Below are positions 27,155 through 35,978 of a stretch of 64,000 bases of DNA, one piece after another; the first letter of the stretch is position 1; the number at the start of each line of letters is the position of its first letter. Made by a program: the position numbers and the translations under genes. This DNA is from Drancourtella massiliensis. Lineage in GTDB: Bacteria; Bacillota; Clostridia; Lachnospirales; Lachnospiraceae. The notes under the pieces were generated by a model. That model ran no database searches. It was not told the DNA's origin and saw only the letters and a program-made list of their open reading frames with translations. The DNA lies in assembly GCF_016900655.1 (NCBI RefSeq), contig NZ_JACJKH010000014.1, forward strand, positions 31,539 to 95,538. The letters run 5' to 3'.

Positions 27155-27214
27155 TTGAATCCGGAAATTATAGGCGGACATGGATGGGGCTTACTATATC
27201 TTCTGGCAAAATAA
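27155..27214 (+). pseudogene. Remnant of a second lanM (3' end only)
   Basis: The stretch from TTGAATCCGG encodes NPEIIGGHGWGLLYLLAK then TAA, matching the C-terminus of the intact LanM (NPGIMGGYGGILLYLLKNN) at about the same codons. No frame continues upstream past the terminator copy at 27101. It is therefore a leftover of a duplicated or replaced synthetase gene. DNA similarity continues for over 100 nt past the stop. Confidence 0.8.
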
Positions 27215-27334
27215 ACTGAAAATAAAAAGAATAGAAATCAAAGGACAGAAAAATAAATTAAATAAAAGAGTATTGAAAAAACAATGTTGATGCATTAAAG
27301 TATAACTAACATAACAGAGAAAAAAGAAGGAATG
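27155..27334 (+). repeat. Degenerate duplicate of the lanM-end/operator/promoter segment
   Basis: This interval parallels about 26372-26575. Shared landmarks in the same order are: lanM end codons, CTGAAAATAAAA, (G/A)AGGACAGAAAAA, TATTGAAAAAA, a GTATAACTAAC promoter box (27300) and GAG(G/A)TGAT(A/G)CCG before an ATG. The second operator half-site is lost. In the original, the ATG opens the 164-residue anchored protein; here it opens only five codons (MYFKI) before a stop. With 27215-27443 the interval holds no other gene. Confidence 0.75.
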
Positions 27335-27443
27335 AGATGATGCCGATGTATTTTAAAATTTAATATTTTTTGATAAAAAGGCGTTTTGATAAGTAGGGGG
27401 ATGGTATGAACAAGCTATTCGGCACCAGAAAGAGGTGAGAAGA

Positions 27444-27704
27444 TTGAAAAAAGAATTTAAAATAAATTACCCGGCGATACTAGTGATCCTTACTGCAGTT
27501 GTATATGAGTTTATGTATAAACAAAATTTTTCTTCGCGCTGGCTCAATTTTGCATCAACGATGTCTTCGGTCAGTTTTTCGATCTATCTGTTTTTTGAAT
27601 GGAAAAAATCACGTCGCCGTTTTGAACTTATATGTTTTATACTTTCTTTAATACCAATATTTATTATTGGAAGTTATGTAATCAGAGTTTTGATGAAACA
27701 ATAG
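27444..27704 (+). CDS. Small two-helix membrane protein
   Basis: 86 residues from TTG with GAGGTG 6 nt upstream; a GTG three codons earlier is the alternative start. Hydrophobic segments at about residues 8-25, 35-52 and 63-82 with basic linkers (EWKKSRRRFE) suggest two or three membrane passes. No family recognised. Its position between two RiPP units and next to a lipoprotein suggests immunity or export help, unproven. Confidence 0.55.
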   Translation: MKKEFKINYPAILVILTAVVYEFMYKQNFSSRWLNFASTMSSVSFSIYLFFEWKKSRRRFELICFILSLIPIFIIGSYVIRVLMKQ

Positions 27705-27823
27705 ATGGAAAGGAAATCTGGAAGAACAGTTACTAAGCGACTTACACATGTGAATGATGTAATGTTGTTATATGCGTACGAGATCATCCGGTAAATTACT
27801 ATTCAATAGGAAGGAGCCTGAAA

Positions 27824-28393
27824 ATGAAGCACCAAACTATAAAGAGAATATTAGTATTCTCCCTGTGTGCAGTCATGATAAGTTTGTCAGGTTGTTCTAA
27901 GGGAGAAGAAAAACAAGAGCAAAAAGAGAAAGAAGTAGTAACTACGGTACTGGAAAAATTGTTTACAATTCCAAATCAGAAAATGCAGGATGCCTATGAA
28001 GAAGCAACGAAGATGGCAGAGCAGGCTGCTGCTGAGACAACAGAACCGGGTGCATATGGAGTATATGATTTTCAAAAGTTACTGGAAGAAATGTACGGTT
28101 CCTATTTTACAGAGGAAGGAATTGAAAGTATACCATACTGGATTTATACGAATTTGAATGTATATGCTGCGGATCGGGATGTGACAGTTACATTTAAAAA
28201 TGCAGATGTTCAGCCGGAGGGAAGTTCTGAGGGAAATTATTATACATTTATAACTGAATTAGAGTATTCCATTGGCGAGAAAGAAGCAGTGTTCGAACAG
28301 AAAGGGACAGCACTGTTTGAAGATGGAAAGATCAAAAATATTTACTTTGCGGATGGGCTGATGGCAGAGATTGAAAATCAACTGTTTATGTAA
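27824..28393 (+). CDS. Lipoprotein of the RiPP island
   Basis: 189 residues with a lipoprotein signal (lipobox SLSGC, mature Cys about residue 24). The mature part carries LEKLFTIPNQ, YGSYFTEEGIESIP and a C-terminal GTALFEDGKIKNIYF, arranged like the anchored proteins at 26562 and 35979 (FLKEAFTKSE, YGRYLNDEGIEDF, DGKIGKI), so it is probably a distant relative attached by lipid instead of a helix. GGAAGGAG precedes the ATG. Candidate immunity lipoprotein; inference. Confidence 0.75.
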   Translation: MKHQTIKRILVFSLCAVMISLSGCSKGEEKQEQKEKEVVTTVLEKLFTIPNQKMQDAYEEATKMAEQAAAETTEPGAYGVYDFQKLLEEMYGSYFTEEGIESIPYWIYTNLNVYAADRDVTVTFKNADVQPEGSSEGNYYTFITELEYSIGEKEAVFEQKGTALFEDGKIKNIYFADGLMAEIENQLFM

Positions 28394-28764
28394 CAGTTGA
28401 GATTAAAATTAATGGGATGGAAATATAAACTTTAAGCTGATAATTTGACAGATAATATGATTACATGGAGCGGATTGGAGTTAAAAAGACGGTACACTGG
28501 AAAGCGATGTAAACAGACTTGATTAAGAGCCGAATAGTATGAACGGATACGTGAAATTTCTGCGTATCCGTTTTTCATTATATTGTGAAACTTCCATATA
28601 ATTCAATGATAGATGATGAAAGTTCTTAAAATAAATAATGATGTAAGGAAAATAAAAATTCATGGATAGAAAAGAGAAACTCATGGTCAATTCGTTGATA
28701 AAGAATGACAATTTTGATAATGTCAGTAAAGAAGAAAATATATTATACATGAGGAGAAAATCGC
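28394..28764. other. 371-nt intergenic region before the radical SAM gene
   Basis: Contains the second island-type terminator at 28542 and otherwise AT-rich sequence. A possible 47-codon reading frame runs from ATG 28662 to TGA 28805 (start MDRKEKLMVNSLIKND), overlapping the maturase start by about 40 nt; its ribosome site (AAGGAAA, 12 nt away) is poor, so I do not call it a gene. The AT-rich stretch at 28735-28750 could hold a -10 box, without a clear -35. Confidence 0.4.
28542..28575 (+). terminator. Island-type terminator, copy 2
   Basis: AACGGATACG / CGTATCCGTT stem, 11-nt loop, TTTTT tail; 149 nt after the lipoprotein stop. Confidence 0.8.
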
Positions 28765-29994
28765 ATGGAAGAGACGGGATACACAGTCGGTCGTATGCGG
28801 CCTGAATGGGGAAAAGGAGGAGCACAGTCTTTGACTTTCGTGGTAACAGAAGATTGTAATCTGCGATGCAAGTATTGCTATGTCACACATAAATCAAAAG
28901 GTAAAGTACTAAATTTAGAAACGGCAAAAAAATTCATAGACTATCTTTTGACAAGTCCGGATATTCATCAGTCCGATTCGGCGGTTCTTGATTTTATTGG
29001 AGGAGAACCTTTACTGGAAGCAAAGCTGATTGAAGATATCTGTGATTACTTTAAGATCAGAGCATACGAAGAAGGAAGCCGATGGTACTGGAAGTATCGG
29101 ATTAATATCAGTACGAATGGTGTGAATTATGACTCCGATGAGGTACAGCATTTGATTCAGAAAAATTCAGGGAAAATTTCTATCGGTATCACTATTGACG
29201 GAACAAAAGAAAAGCATGACTTGCAGAGAGTTTTTCCAGATGGTTCTGGGTCTTATGATACTATCCATAAAAATTTGAAATTATGGATGAGTCAGTTTGA
29301 TGCGAGTACAAAAGTGACATTTGCCAGTGAAGATTTAAAGTATTTAAAAGAAAGTATTCTTCACCTTTGGGATGAAGGAATCTATAATGTTTCCGCAAAT
29401 GTTGTCTATGAAAATGTCTGGCGTGAAGGTGATGATAAAATCTTTGAAGAGCAGCTCAAAGAACTGGCAGACTATATTGTAGAACATGATCTGTATAATA
29501 AAGAATACTGTACATTATTTTTAGATCATATTGGAGCGCCGTATGAAAAAGAAGATTTCAACAACACTAGCTGCGGGGCAGGAAAGATGTTGGCGATCAG
29601 TCCGGACGGCAATATCTATCCATGTATGAGGTATTATGATTATTCTCTGAATCATCAGCCGGGTTATATTATTGGAAATTTAGAGGACGGAATTGATTTT
29701 GATAAAGCAAGAGTATTCTTGTTGGCAATGTACAAATATCAATGTGATGATGAATGTCTGAGTTGTCCGATTGCCAAAGAATGTGAATTTTGCCAGGGAT
29801 TTAGTTATGATGAATCTGATTCCGGGACAAATTTTCAGAAGGCAAAATATATATGCAAAATGCATAAAGCAAGAGTGAGAGCGAACAACTACTATTTTGC
29901 GAAACTGTATCATAAAACAGGTATCAAAAGACAAAACTTCCATTGGAAAAAAGAAAATCAATATAGGAGGTGCGCAGAATATGAGCAGATATGA
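28765..29994 (+). CDS. Radical SAM/SPASM peptide maturase
   Basis: 409 residues. The SAM-cluster motif is TEDCNLRCKYCY (Cys31, 35, 38), followed by FIGGEPLLE (GGEP, SAM binding). The C-terminal SPASM part has SCGAGKMLAISPDGNIYPC, then CLSCPIAKECEFC and a last Cys in ICKMHK, enough for two auxiliary 4Fe-4S clusters. Such enzymes form thioether or other crosslinks in ribosomal peptides. AGGAG lies 8 nt before ATG. The last codons overlap the start of a six-Cys peptide gene, the obvious substrate. The general form recalls maturases of CXXX-repeat peptides, though I cannot check this. Confidence 0.9.
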   Translation: MEETGYTVGRMRPEWGKGGAQSLTFVVTEDCNLRCKYCYVTHKSKGKVLNLETAKKFIDYLLTSPDIHQSDSAVLDFIGGEPLLEAKLIEDICDYFKIRAYEEGSRWYWKYRINISTNGVNYDSDEVQHLIQKNSGKISIGITIDGTKEKHDLQRVFPDGSGSYDTIHKNLKLWMSQFDASTKVTFASEDLKYLKESILHLWDEGIYNVSANVVYENVWREGDDKIFEEQLKELADYIVEHDLYNKEYCTLFLDHIGAPYEKEDFNNTSCGAGKMLAISPDGNIYPCMRYYDYSLNHQPGYIIGNLEDGIDFDKARVFLLAMYKYQCDDECLSCPIAKECEFCQGFSYDESDSGTNFQKAKYICKMHKARVRANNYYFAKLYHKTGIKRQNFHWKKENQYRRCAEYEQI

Positions 29995-30151
29995 TTCCAA
30001 AGTGAGAAAGACTCCGGCAAATAGTCCAGAGCCAAGATTATGTTTTGGATGTAGGGAATCGTGTTTTCTGGTTAGCTGTGAAGGTACATGCAGTCTGAAC
30101 TGTACTGTATCTACTAGTTCCAGACCGCCAGTACGCAAAGTGATTAAGTAG
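29981..30151 (+). CDS. Cys-rich RiPP precursor peptide for the radical SAM enzyme
   Basis: 56 residues. The start overlaps the maturase stop by 14 nt, with AGGAGG 10 nt ahead. A basic N-terminal leader (residues 1-20) is followed by six cysteines at 21, 24, 28, 33, 37 and 41 (spacing 2, 3, 4, 3, 3) and a Ser/Thr/Pro-rich basic tail with STSSRPP. The near-regular Cys-x3 spacing fits CXXX-repeat or ranthipeptide-type substrates with thioether bonds. Unlike SCIFF peptides, it is encoded after its maturase. A perfect terminator follows. Confidence 0.8.
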   Translation: MSRYDSKVRKTPANSPEPRLCFGCRESCFLVSCEGTCSLNCTVSTSSRPPVRKVIK

Positions 30152-30158
30152 TATACTT

Positions 30159-30198
30159 AACAACAGAATTGCCATGTTTACATGGCAATTCTGTTGTT
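30159..30198. terminator. Perfect 18-bp terminator after the Cys-rich peptide
   Basis: Arms AACAACAGAATTGCCATG / CATGGCAATTCTGTTGTT with a TTTA loop. The perfect symmetry makes it usable in both directions. A TATAAT box at 30211 follows it and may start the transporter transcript. Confidence 0.85.
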
Positions 30199-30235
30199 AT
30201 ATACTCAGTGTATAATATAGTTGCAGAGGTGTATG

Positions 30236-32221
30236 ATGTTTAATATAATTATTCTCAAAAATTTTAAAAGTAATTTACATAATTACATTTTATTTTTCAT
30301 CAGCAATATTGTTGCGGTGGCGGAGATGATCGCTTTCTGGGGCATGAACGACATTGTGACAAAAGCGATTACAGACGATGTGACGGCAGCGGCACTGAAA
30401 ATGGACTTCAAGATTGCCGCCGGACTCATTACCGTAATCACCATTTTGCTGATGATTTTTTCTATGAAGCACTATATCCAGCTTCGGATGAAAGACTATT
30501 CCACCTTTATTATTCTTGGCATGAGGAAACGAACCTCCTATCTCATGATGCTGACTGAATATGTGGCAGGATGTGTGCTTTCCCTGATTCTGGGGATTCT
30601 GCTTGGAGTCGGGCTGTTATACGGCATCCAGTACTGGATCTGGGGCGTCTATCCGGAGTTTATCAAGATCACGGCATTTGACTGGAAGATCCTGAGAAAT
30701 GCCTGCGGTCTGAGCATCGGAATCATGGCACTTGTTTTCGTGGCGCTGATTACATGGATGGACGGCAAGGATATGAGTGCCTTTATGTCGTCCGCAGAGC
30801 AGAATGAGAAGCGCCCGGTCAGCGGGCGGTGGCTGCTTCTGGTCGTATTGGGATTGATTCTCCTTGTGATTGGAGAGGATATGTACCAGGGATCGGATTC
30901 TATGTATCTGACGTCCCATGCGGTCTTTCCGGCAGGCATGGTGCTGATTGTTGTGTTTGGACTGGCGTGGGTGCTGGAGCGGCTTCGGAAACGAAAAAAA
31001 TTTTATCTGCGCCATATTTTTCAGCTAAACTAGTTGTACAGTAAATTCCAGAATAATCTGATGATCCTGATCCTACTTCTGGTGATTCACTTTTTTGCAC
31101 TGACCTATCTGGCAGTGGAGACTGCCGGCCTTCTGCTCCTTGATAAGTACCGGGAGAATTATCCGTATGACAGTGTATGGATTGCAAGGGAAGATGACAG
31201 GGAGTATGCAAAAGAACTGGCTGAAAAAAATGACGGCACCGTAACAGAGATTCCGATGCTGCGCGTCACAACCGCTTATGAAGCACAGCAGATCGGCGTG
31301 TCCGCCTCCACATATGAAACATTGTCGGGCAAGAACTGCGATCTGAAGGGGCGTGAGATCTTGTTTGGCATGGAGGATGCAGAATTTCAGAAGGAAAAAA
31401 ACATAACGAACTGGGATGATCATGAGCTATATGAAAACGTGTTTGTAGGAAACTATGATCCGGAATTTAATCTGATCATGCTGAGGAACACAGAGGAAGG
31501 AAAGCCGTATCATTACGAATTGACGAAAGCCTTCACTCAGAGTCTCATTGGGCAATATTCTCTGGATCAGTACCATGAAAACATGGTTATTTTTTCCGAC
31601 GAGTTCTTTGAAGAACGGTGGCAGGAAGTGCGGAAGGACAAGACGGAAGCGTCCGAGCTTTACCTGTTTACTTTCCCGGCGCGGGAAAGAGTGGAAGCGT
31701 ACAAAGAATTGACTGCCTATAATAAAGAAAACGGGATCAAAAATAAGCATGAAAAAATGATGGAAAACAGTCTGTACAACACGGAGGAGTTTTTGAAGGG
31801 GCAGCGGATGCGTGCGGTATTCAGCCTGTCCAGCAAGCTGTTTTTGATGGCGACCCTTCTGCTCAGCGGATTTTTCGTTGTGGCATTGAAGAACCTGTCG
31901 GAGATGACATCTTTCAAACGGCGGTATGAGTTCCTGAATTATATGGGAATGAAAGAAAAGGAGCAGCGAAAGAATATCCGGTTTGAGACAAAGATTTTGA
32001 CAATGATTTCGGCAGGAGCGGCGTTTGTCATGGGTGTGCTGTATGTATGTTCCTATCTGTATCAGCAAAATACCGGAGGAGGCGACGGAGTCGGAACCGA
32101 ATTCTGGAAGTACTGGGCGGCGATCATGATCGCCTATTTAGTGATAGTATATTTGATCCAACAGTTATTCGGATGGTATGTGATACGCAGATTAAAACGT
32201 GAGAGGAGGAAACAGGGGTAA
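30236..32221 (+). pseudogene. FtsX-type ABC permease interrupted by an in-frame amber codon
   Basis: Two adjacent parts lie in one reading frame, separated only by TAG at 31031-31033. Together they make a 661-codon gene, the normal length of BceB/FtsX-like permeases: membrane segments near residues 20-40, 55-85, 105-135 and 150-170, a further set near 190-255, a large outside domain, and four helices at the end. Aligning it with the intact permease at 33282 puts the stop where that protein has Leu (IFQLN-stop-LYSKFQNN against LLKRNLFYHKFESN), so one T-to-A change (TTG to TAG) explains it. The second part has no ribosome site. Start ATG chosen 6 nt after AGAGG. Confidence 0.8.
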
Positions 32222-32973
32222 TGCATGTACTGGAAGTAAAAGATTTGATTCGGCATTATCAGAAGTCGTCCTTTAAAAAGAGCGAGGATGATATTAAAGT
32301 CCTGAAAGGACTGAATTTTACCGTGGAGGAAGGAGAGTTCGTCGGCATCATGGGAAAATCCGGGTGCGGGAAGACGACTCTTCTGAAGGTACTTGGCATG
32401 ATCGACAAGCAGACGGATGGAGAGGTTTTCTTCATGGAGCAGAATACCACAGATCTTTTCGGGGATAAGCTGGCGGACATCCGAAGGACCAAGATCGGAT
32501 TTATCTTTCAGGATTTTTATCTGATGGACAGTCTGTCCGTGGAAGAAAATATCATGCTGCCGATGATCCTCGGAAAAGAAAAAGTGGATGTCATGACAAA
32601 GGCGGCGAAGAAATACGCAGATCAGTTTGAGATCACCCATCTGCTCAAGAAGAATCCGTATGAACTGTCCGGAGGAGAAAAGCAAAGAGTGGCGATCTGC
32701 CGGGCACTCATCAACGACCCGGATCTGGTACTGGCGGATGAACCGACGGGGAACCTGGACTCCAAGTCCGGGAAGATCGTCATCGACGCTCTGAACCGGA
32801 TCAACCGGGAGTTCGGAAAGACCATTGTCATGGTCACCCATGATCCGCAGATGGCAAGCAACTGCAGCCGAATCATTCTATTGAAGGACGGGGTGATTCT
32901 GGATACCCTCAACCGGGGAGACAATCAGGAGAAATTTTATCAGGAGATTATCGGCCGGATGGCAGATCTGTAA
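32221..32973 (+). CDS. ABC transporter ATPase (BceA/MacB type)
   Basis: 250 residues. Walker A GKSGCGKTTLL, Q-loop FIFQDFYLMDSLSVEEN, signature LSGGEKQRVAICRAL, Walker B LVLADEPTGNLD and H-loop MVTHDPQ are complete. The ATG shares one base with the permease stop, so it was built as one unit with the interrupted gene. It can presumably also drive the permease at 33282, since there is no other ATPase nearby. This family commonly removes antimicrobial peptides from the membrane (Bce type) or exports peptides; here self-protection against the island's own product is likely but unproven. Confidence 0.92.
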   Translation: MHVLEVKDLIRHYQKSSFKKSEDDIKVLKGLNFTVEEGEFVGIMGKSGCGKTTLLKVLGMIDKQTDGEVFFMEQNTTDLFGDKLADIRRTKIGFIFQDFYLMDSLSVEENIMLPMILGKEKVDVMTKAAKKYADQFEITHLLKKNPYELSGGEKQRVAICRALINDPDLVLADEPTGNLDSKSGKIVIDALNRINREFGKTIVMVTHDPQMASNCSRIILLKDGVILDTLNRGDNQEKFYQEIIGRMADL

Positions 32974-33281
32974 TATGGGAAAAGATATTTACAAGCAGTT
33001 TTTGAAAACGAGGAAAAGTCAATGACTAAAGTTTCGACGGATACGCGATTTATGCGTATCCGTTTTGTAATTGCGTTGTAAAAAATGTCACAAAAATTAA
33101 TGATAATAGAGTGAGAAGATATTGAAAATGAATAGTCTGAATGTTATTATTTAGACAAATTAGAGACGAAAAAACATTGTAAACATAAACGTGTTTTTGG
33201 CAAGAGGTGAGACCGATGGTGAGTAAATCGAGAGGATAAAAAGTTCATACGAGGCCGGGGAAGGCTGGAGGTGAAGGTGTT
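32974..33281. other. 308-nt intergenic region between ATPase and large permease
   Basis: Holds the third island-type terminator (33037) and, beyond it, AT-rich sequence with no convincing gene. A short ATG frame at 33216 ends after seven codons. The permease ribosome site GGAGGTG lies at its end. Confidence 0.5.
33037..33066 (+). terminator. Island-type terminator, copy 3
   Basis: ACGGATACGC / GCGTATCCGT, loop GATTTAT, TTTT; same arms as at 27101. Confidence 0.8.
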
Positions 33282-35921
33282 ATGAAGAAGAGATCGAAAT
33301 ATCAGCAAAAGATCTGGTGGTGCCGCCTGATTGTAAGTGTCGTTCAGATTTTACTGTTTTTGTTTTGTCCCATCATACTGAAAGAGGGGAAGACATGCGG
33401 CGCGATGGTGATTTTCACTATGATAGTGGATACGGGATTTCAGATCCGGTATATTCTGCTGATGCTCTGCATGGTGCCGGCCCTGCTTTATCTGATCCGT
33501 TTTATCCTTATGATCCGTAATAAAAGTCTTGGCATTTTGGAGAAGCTTTCTGCAAAGACGCTGTGCTGGCTGGGAATTTCTATTTTTGTTGTGTCAGTGC
33601 TGCCCATTTCTCCGGATGATTTCAGCAAGACGGATATAGCGGGCATGATGCTTGTATACTGCCTGTTTGTTTTCAGCGGGGGAATTGAGTTTTTATACTG
33701 CCGGTGTCAGGAAACAATGGAAGACACCGAGGAAGAAGTGATTGCAGCGCGGGAGAAAGAGAAGATCGACAGACAGCACCGGAAGAAGGCGAATTACTTT
33801 CCGGGGAAGTACCCGAAGGAATTTTATCAGGTGATCCGTAGGATGTTCCGGTCCAGAATAAAGGTGCAGATGCTGATGATTGCTTCGGAAGCTTTTGCAG
33901 CAGCGAGCCTCTTTATCGTCTTTTCCATGTATGGAATCATGAAAGATACCTATGAGATGGAGAGCTCCATTACCGGGGACGGGCTGTATGGTCTGTTCCG
34001 GAGTCTTGGGCTGATTCTGATCCTTTTACACCTCGTGATGATGACGATGATGAGTGCCTGGTATATCAAAGAAGCGAAAAAGGATTTCCGTCTGCTTGTT
34101 ATTCTGGGAATCAGACGGCGGACAGTCTACATGCAGTTTCTGCTGGAATTCTGGACGGGCGTGCTTGTCGCCGCAGTGTTTGGTCTGGGAGCAGGGGCGG
34201 CAGGAGCTTCTGCAATGCGGATGGAGCTGCAAAAAGGGATCCCGGGCGGAGCGGTATTTCCGGAAGTCGTTACCGGAAACTATTTTCTCATCGGACTGAT
34301 TTCTTTCCTGATTCTGATGGGATTGTCGTTGGCTTTTAATCAGGAAAACTTCATTGACCTGGGACAGTCCGTGGACAGAAATGAGGATGTACAGAAGGAA
34401 GAACGATTGAGGAAAGGAATCAGTCTTTGGATTGCAGGAGGAGTGTTTCTGGCAGCTCTGGCGGTGGGATGGTATTCGGTCAGAGAATGGGCGGAGAGCA
34501 GGTTTATCCATATTTTGACGGTTGTGGCAATGTTCCTTCTGCTTTCCGGCGGAACAGCACTGTGGATGCGGATACGGGAGAGAAAGCATAGATATGATAC
34601 CGGTCTTTTGAAAAGGAACCTGTTTTATCACAAGTTTGAGAGTAATATAGAGCGTCTGTTTCTTCTGGCAGTGATTCAGTTCCTTGCGCTTGGGATGTTT
34701 GCGGCGCCGATGGCGGGGGCATGTATTCCGCAGAAGATTCCGTCCATGTACCCGTATGATATCGTGGTGACGGCATATGAGCCGGAGCTTGAGAAGCTGG
34801 AAGTGATTGCGGATAAGTATGAAGCCCGGGTTACGCAGTATCCGATGCTTCGGATGACTTCCATCTACGGGAGCGATAAAATCAAGCCGTGGAGAAGGAC
34901 AACCAGACCAATTCAGTGGCCGCAGGGACAGCAGATTGCCATTTCGGAAAGCACCTATCAGCAGATGCGGAAGTTTGTGGGAAAAGAGCCGAAAAAGCTT
35001 TCACTGCAGGGCGAGGAGCTGCATGTAGTGTATCAGCAGGATCTGTCTGTCAAGGCACATACGATTGACTGGGATACCGGACGTCTGGAAAAGCATTTAA
35101 GGTTCGGCCAGCCTCTGGAATATTATAATCCGGATGATTTTCGCAGATTCTTTCCGGTCAGAACCATCGCAGGCGAAGAGCGAGCCAGCCTGACGGGAAG
35201 CTTTCATCAGGGAATGCAGGACAATCTGATCGTGTTGACAGATTCGTATTTTCAGGAAAATTATGACCGGATCACGGCGTATAACAGGAAAAACTGGGAG
35301 ACGCGACAGAAGATGACGAGAGAAGAGTGGCGGATGTACACAGTCCGGCATCCGGAGAATCTTACAGAGGGCCCAACAACACTCTTCTGTATGAATCTGG
35401 ATGATGCCCTTGTGGATCAGGCAGCGGCGGATCTGGAATATCTGAACGAGGAGCAGGATTTTGACACGGTATGGGACAATAATATCCAGCCGTTTTATGT
35501 GAAATCTCAAATGATCGTCAATACAGAGTCGGAAATCTTTTTTACGAGAATGGGGAATGGATTCATTCTGCTGGTACTGATGATTCTCGGAGTCTTTCAG
35601 TTCTTTGTAAAAGTCAAGTCGGAAGAAGATAACTGGCGGTGGGAGAATATCTTCCTGAAACGTCTTGGAATGCACGAGAAGGAACGAAAAGCCAAGCTCC
35701 GGTATCAGATCCGGATGTTTGTACTCATACCGGTGCTGTCCGGGATCACGGGAGGAGTTATCTTCGCGGCACTGACTGCAAAGGCAAGGCTGTATACCAT
35801 GCAGGAAACGTTACAGTTCGCGGGATATCTTGGAATGATCTATCTGATCTGGATTCTGGTGTGGGCAGCGGTCTGTCAGGTGATGAACTGGAATATCTGG
35901 AAACATGTTGAGAAAGAATAG
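33282..35921 (+). CDS. Large FtsX-type ABC permease with extra N-terminal membrane domain
   Basis: 879 residues; usual members have about 650. Residues 1-145 hold about four extra membrane helices (e.g. LIVSVVQILLFLFCPIIL, YILLMLCMVPALLYLIRFIL), then a charged linker (ETMEDTEEEVIAAREKEK) and the normal FtsX/BceB plan: paired helices near 200-330, 370-440, an outside domain about 480-750 and final helices. GGAGGTG lies 8 nt ahead of the ATG. The core is homologous to the interrupted permease at 30236. Likely partner of the ATPase at 32221. The terminator at 33037 separates it from that gene. Confidence 0.85.
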   Translation: MKKRSKYQQKIWWCRLIVSVVQILLFLFCPIILKEGKTCGAMVIFTMIVDTGFQIRYILLMLCMVPALLYLIRFILMIRNKSLGILEKLSAKTLCWLGISIFVVSVLPISPDDFSKTDIAGMMLVYCLFVFSGGIEFLYCRCQETMEDTEEEVIAAREKEKIDRQHRKKANYFPGKYPKEFYQVIRRMFRSRIKVQMLMIASEAFAAASLFIVFSMYGIMKDTYEMESSITGDGLYGLFRSLGLILILLHLVMMTMMSAWYIKEAKKDFRLLVILGIRRRTVYMQFLLEFWTGVLVAAVFGLGAGAAGASAMRMELQKGIPGGAVFPEVVTGNYFLIGLISFLILMGLSLAFNQENFIDLGQSVDRNEDVQKEERLRKGISLWIAGGVFLAALAVGWYSVREWAESRFIHILTVVAMFLLLSGGTALWMRIRERKHRYDTGLLKRNLFYHKFESNIERLFLLAVIQFLALGMFAAPMAGACIPQKIPSMYPYDIVVTAYEPELEKLEVIADKYEARVTQYPMLRMTSIYGSDKIKPWRRTTRPIQWPQGQQIAISESTYQQMRKFVGKEPKKLSLQGEELHVVYQQDLSVKAHTIDWDTGRLEKHLRFGQPLEYYNPDDFRRFFPVRTIAGEERASLTGSFHQGMQDNLIVLTDSYFQENYDRITAYNRKNWETRQKMTREEWRMYTVRHPENLTEGPTTLFCMNLDDALVDQAAADLEYLNEEQDFDTVWDNNIQPFYVKSQMIVNTESEIFFTRMGNGFILLVLMILGVFQFFVKVKSEEDNWRWENIFLKRLGMHEKERKAKLRYQIRMFVLIPVLSGITGGVIFAALTAKARLYTMQETLQFAGYLGMIYLIWILVWAAVCQVMNWNIWKHVEKE

Positions 35922-35978
35922 GGAAAAAGTAAGATGTTGTGCTCCGGACAGGGGTTTCCTGTTCAGAAAGGAGAGATT

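Noticed and set aside
27705..27794. 29-codon ATG frame directly after the small membrane protein
   Set aside because: No ribosome site and no conserved features; probably chance.
28662..28805. 47-codon frame before the radical SAM gene, of peptide-precursor size
   Set aside because: Poor ribosome site, overlaps the maturase start, no Cys and no recognisable leader/core pattern.
29981..30151. SCIFF peptide (six Cys in forty-five)
   Set aside because: Cys spacing, the position after the maturase and the long C-terminal tail differ from SCIFF; only the Cys count agrees.
31034..32221. Second half of the broken permease as an independent gene starting at TTG
   Set aside because: No ribosome site before the TTG, and alignment with the paralogous permease runs straight through the stop.
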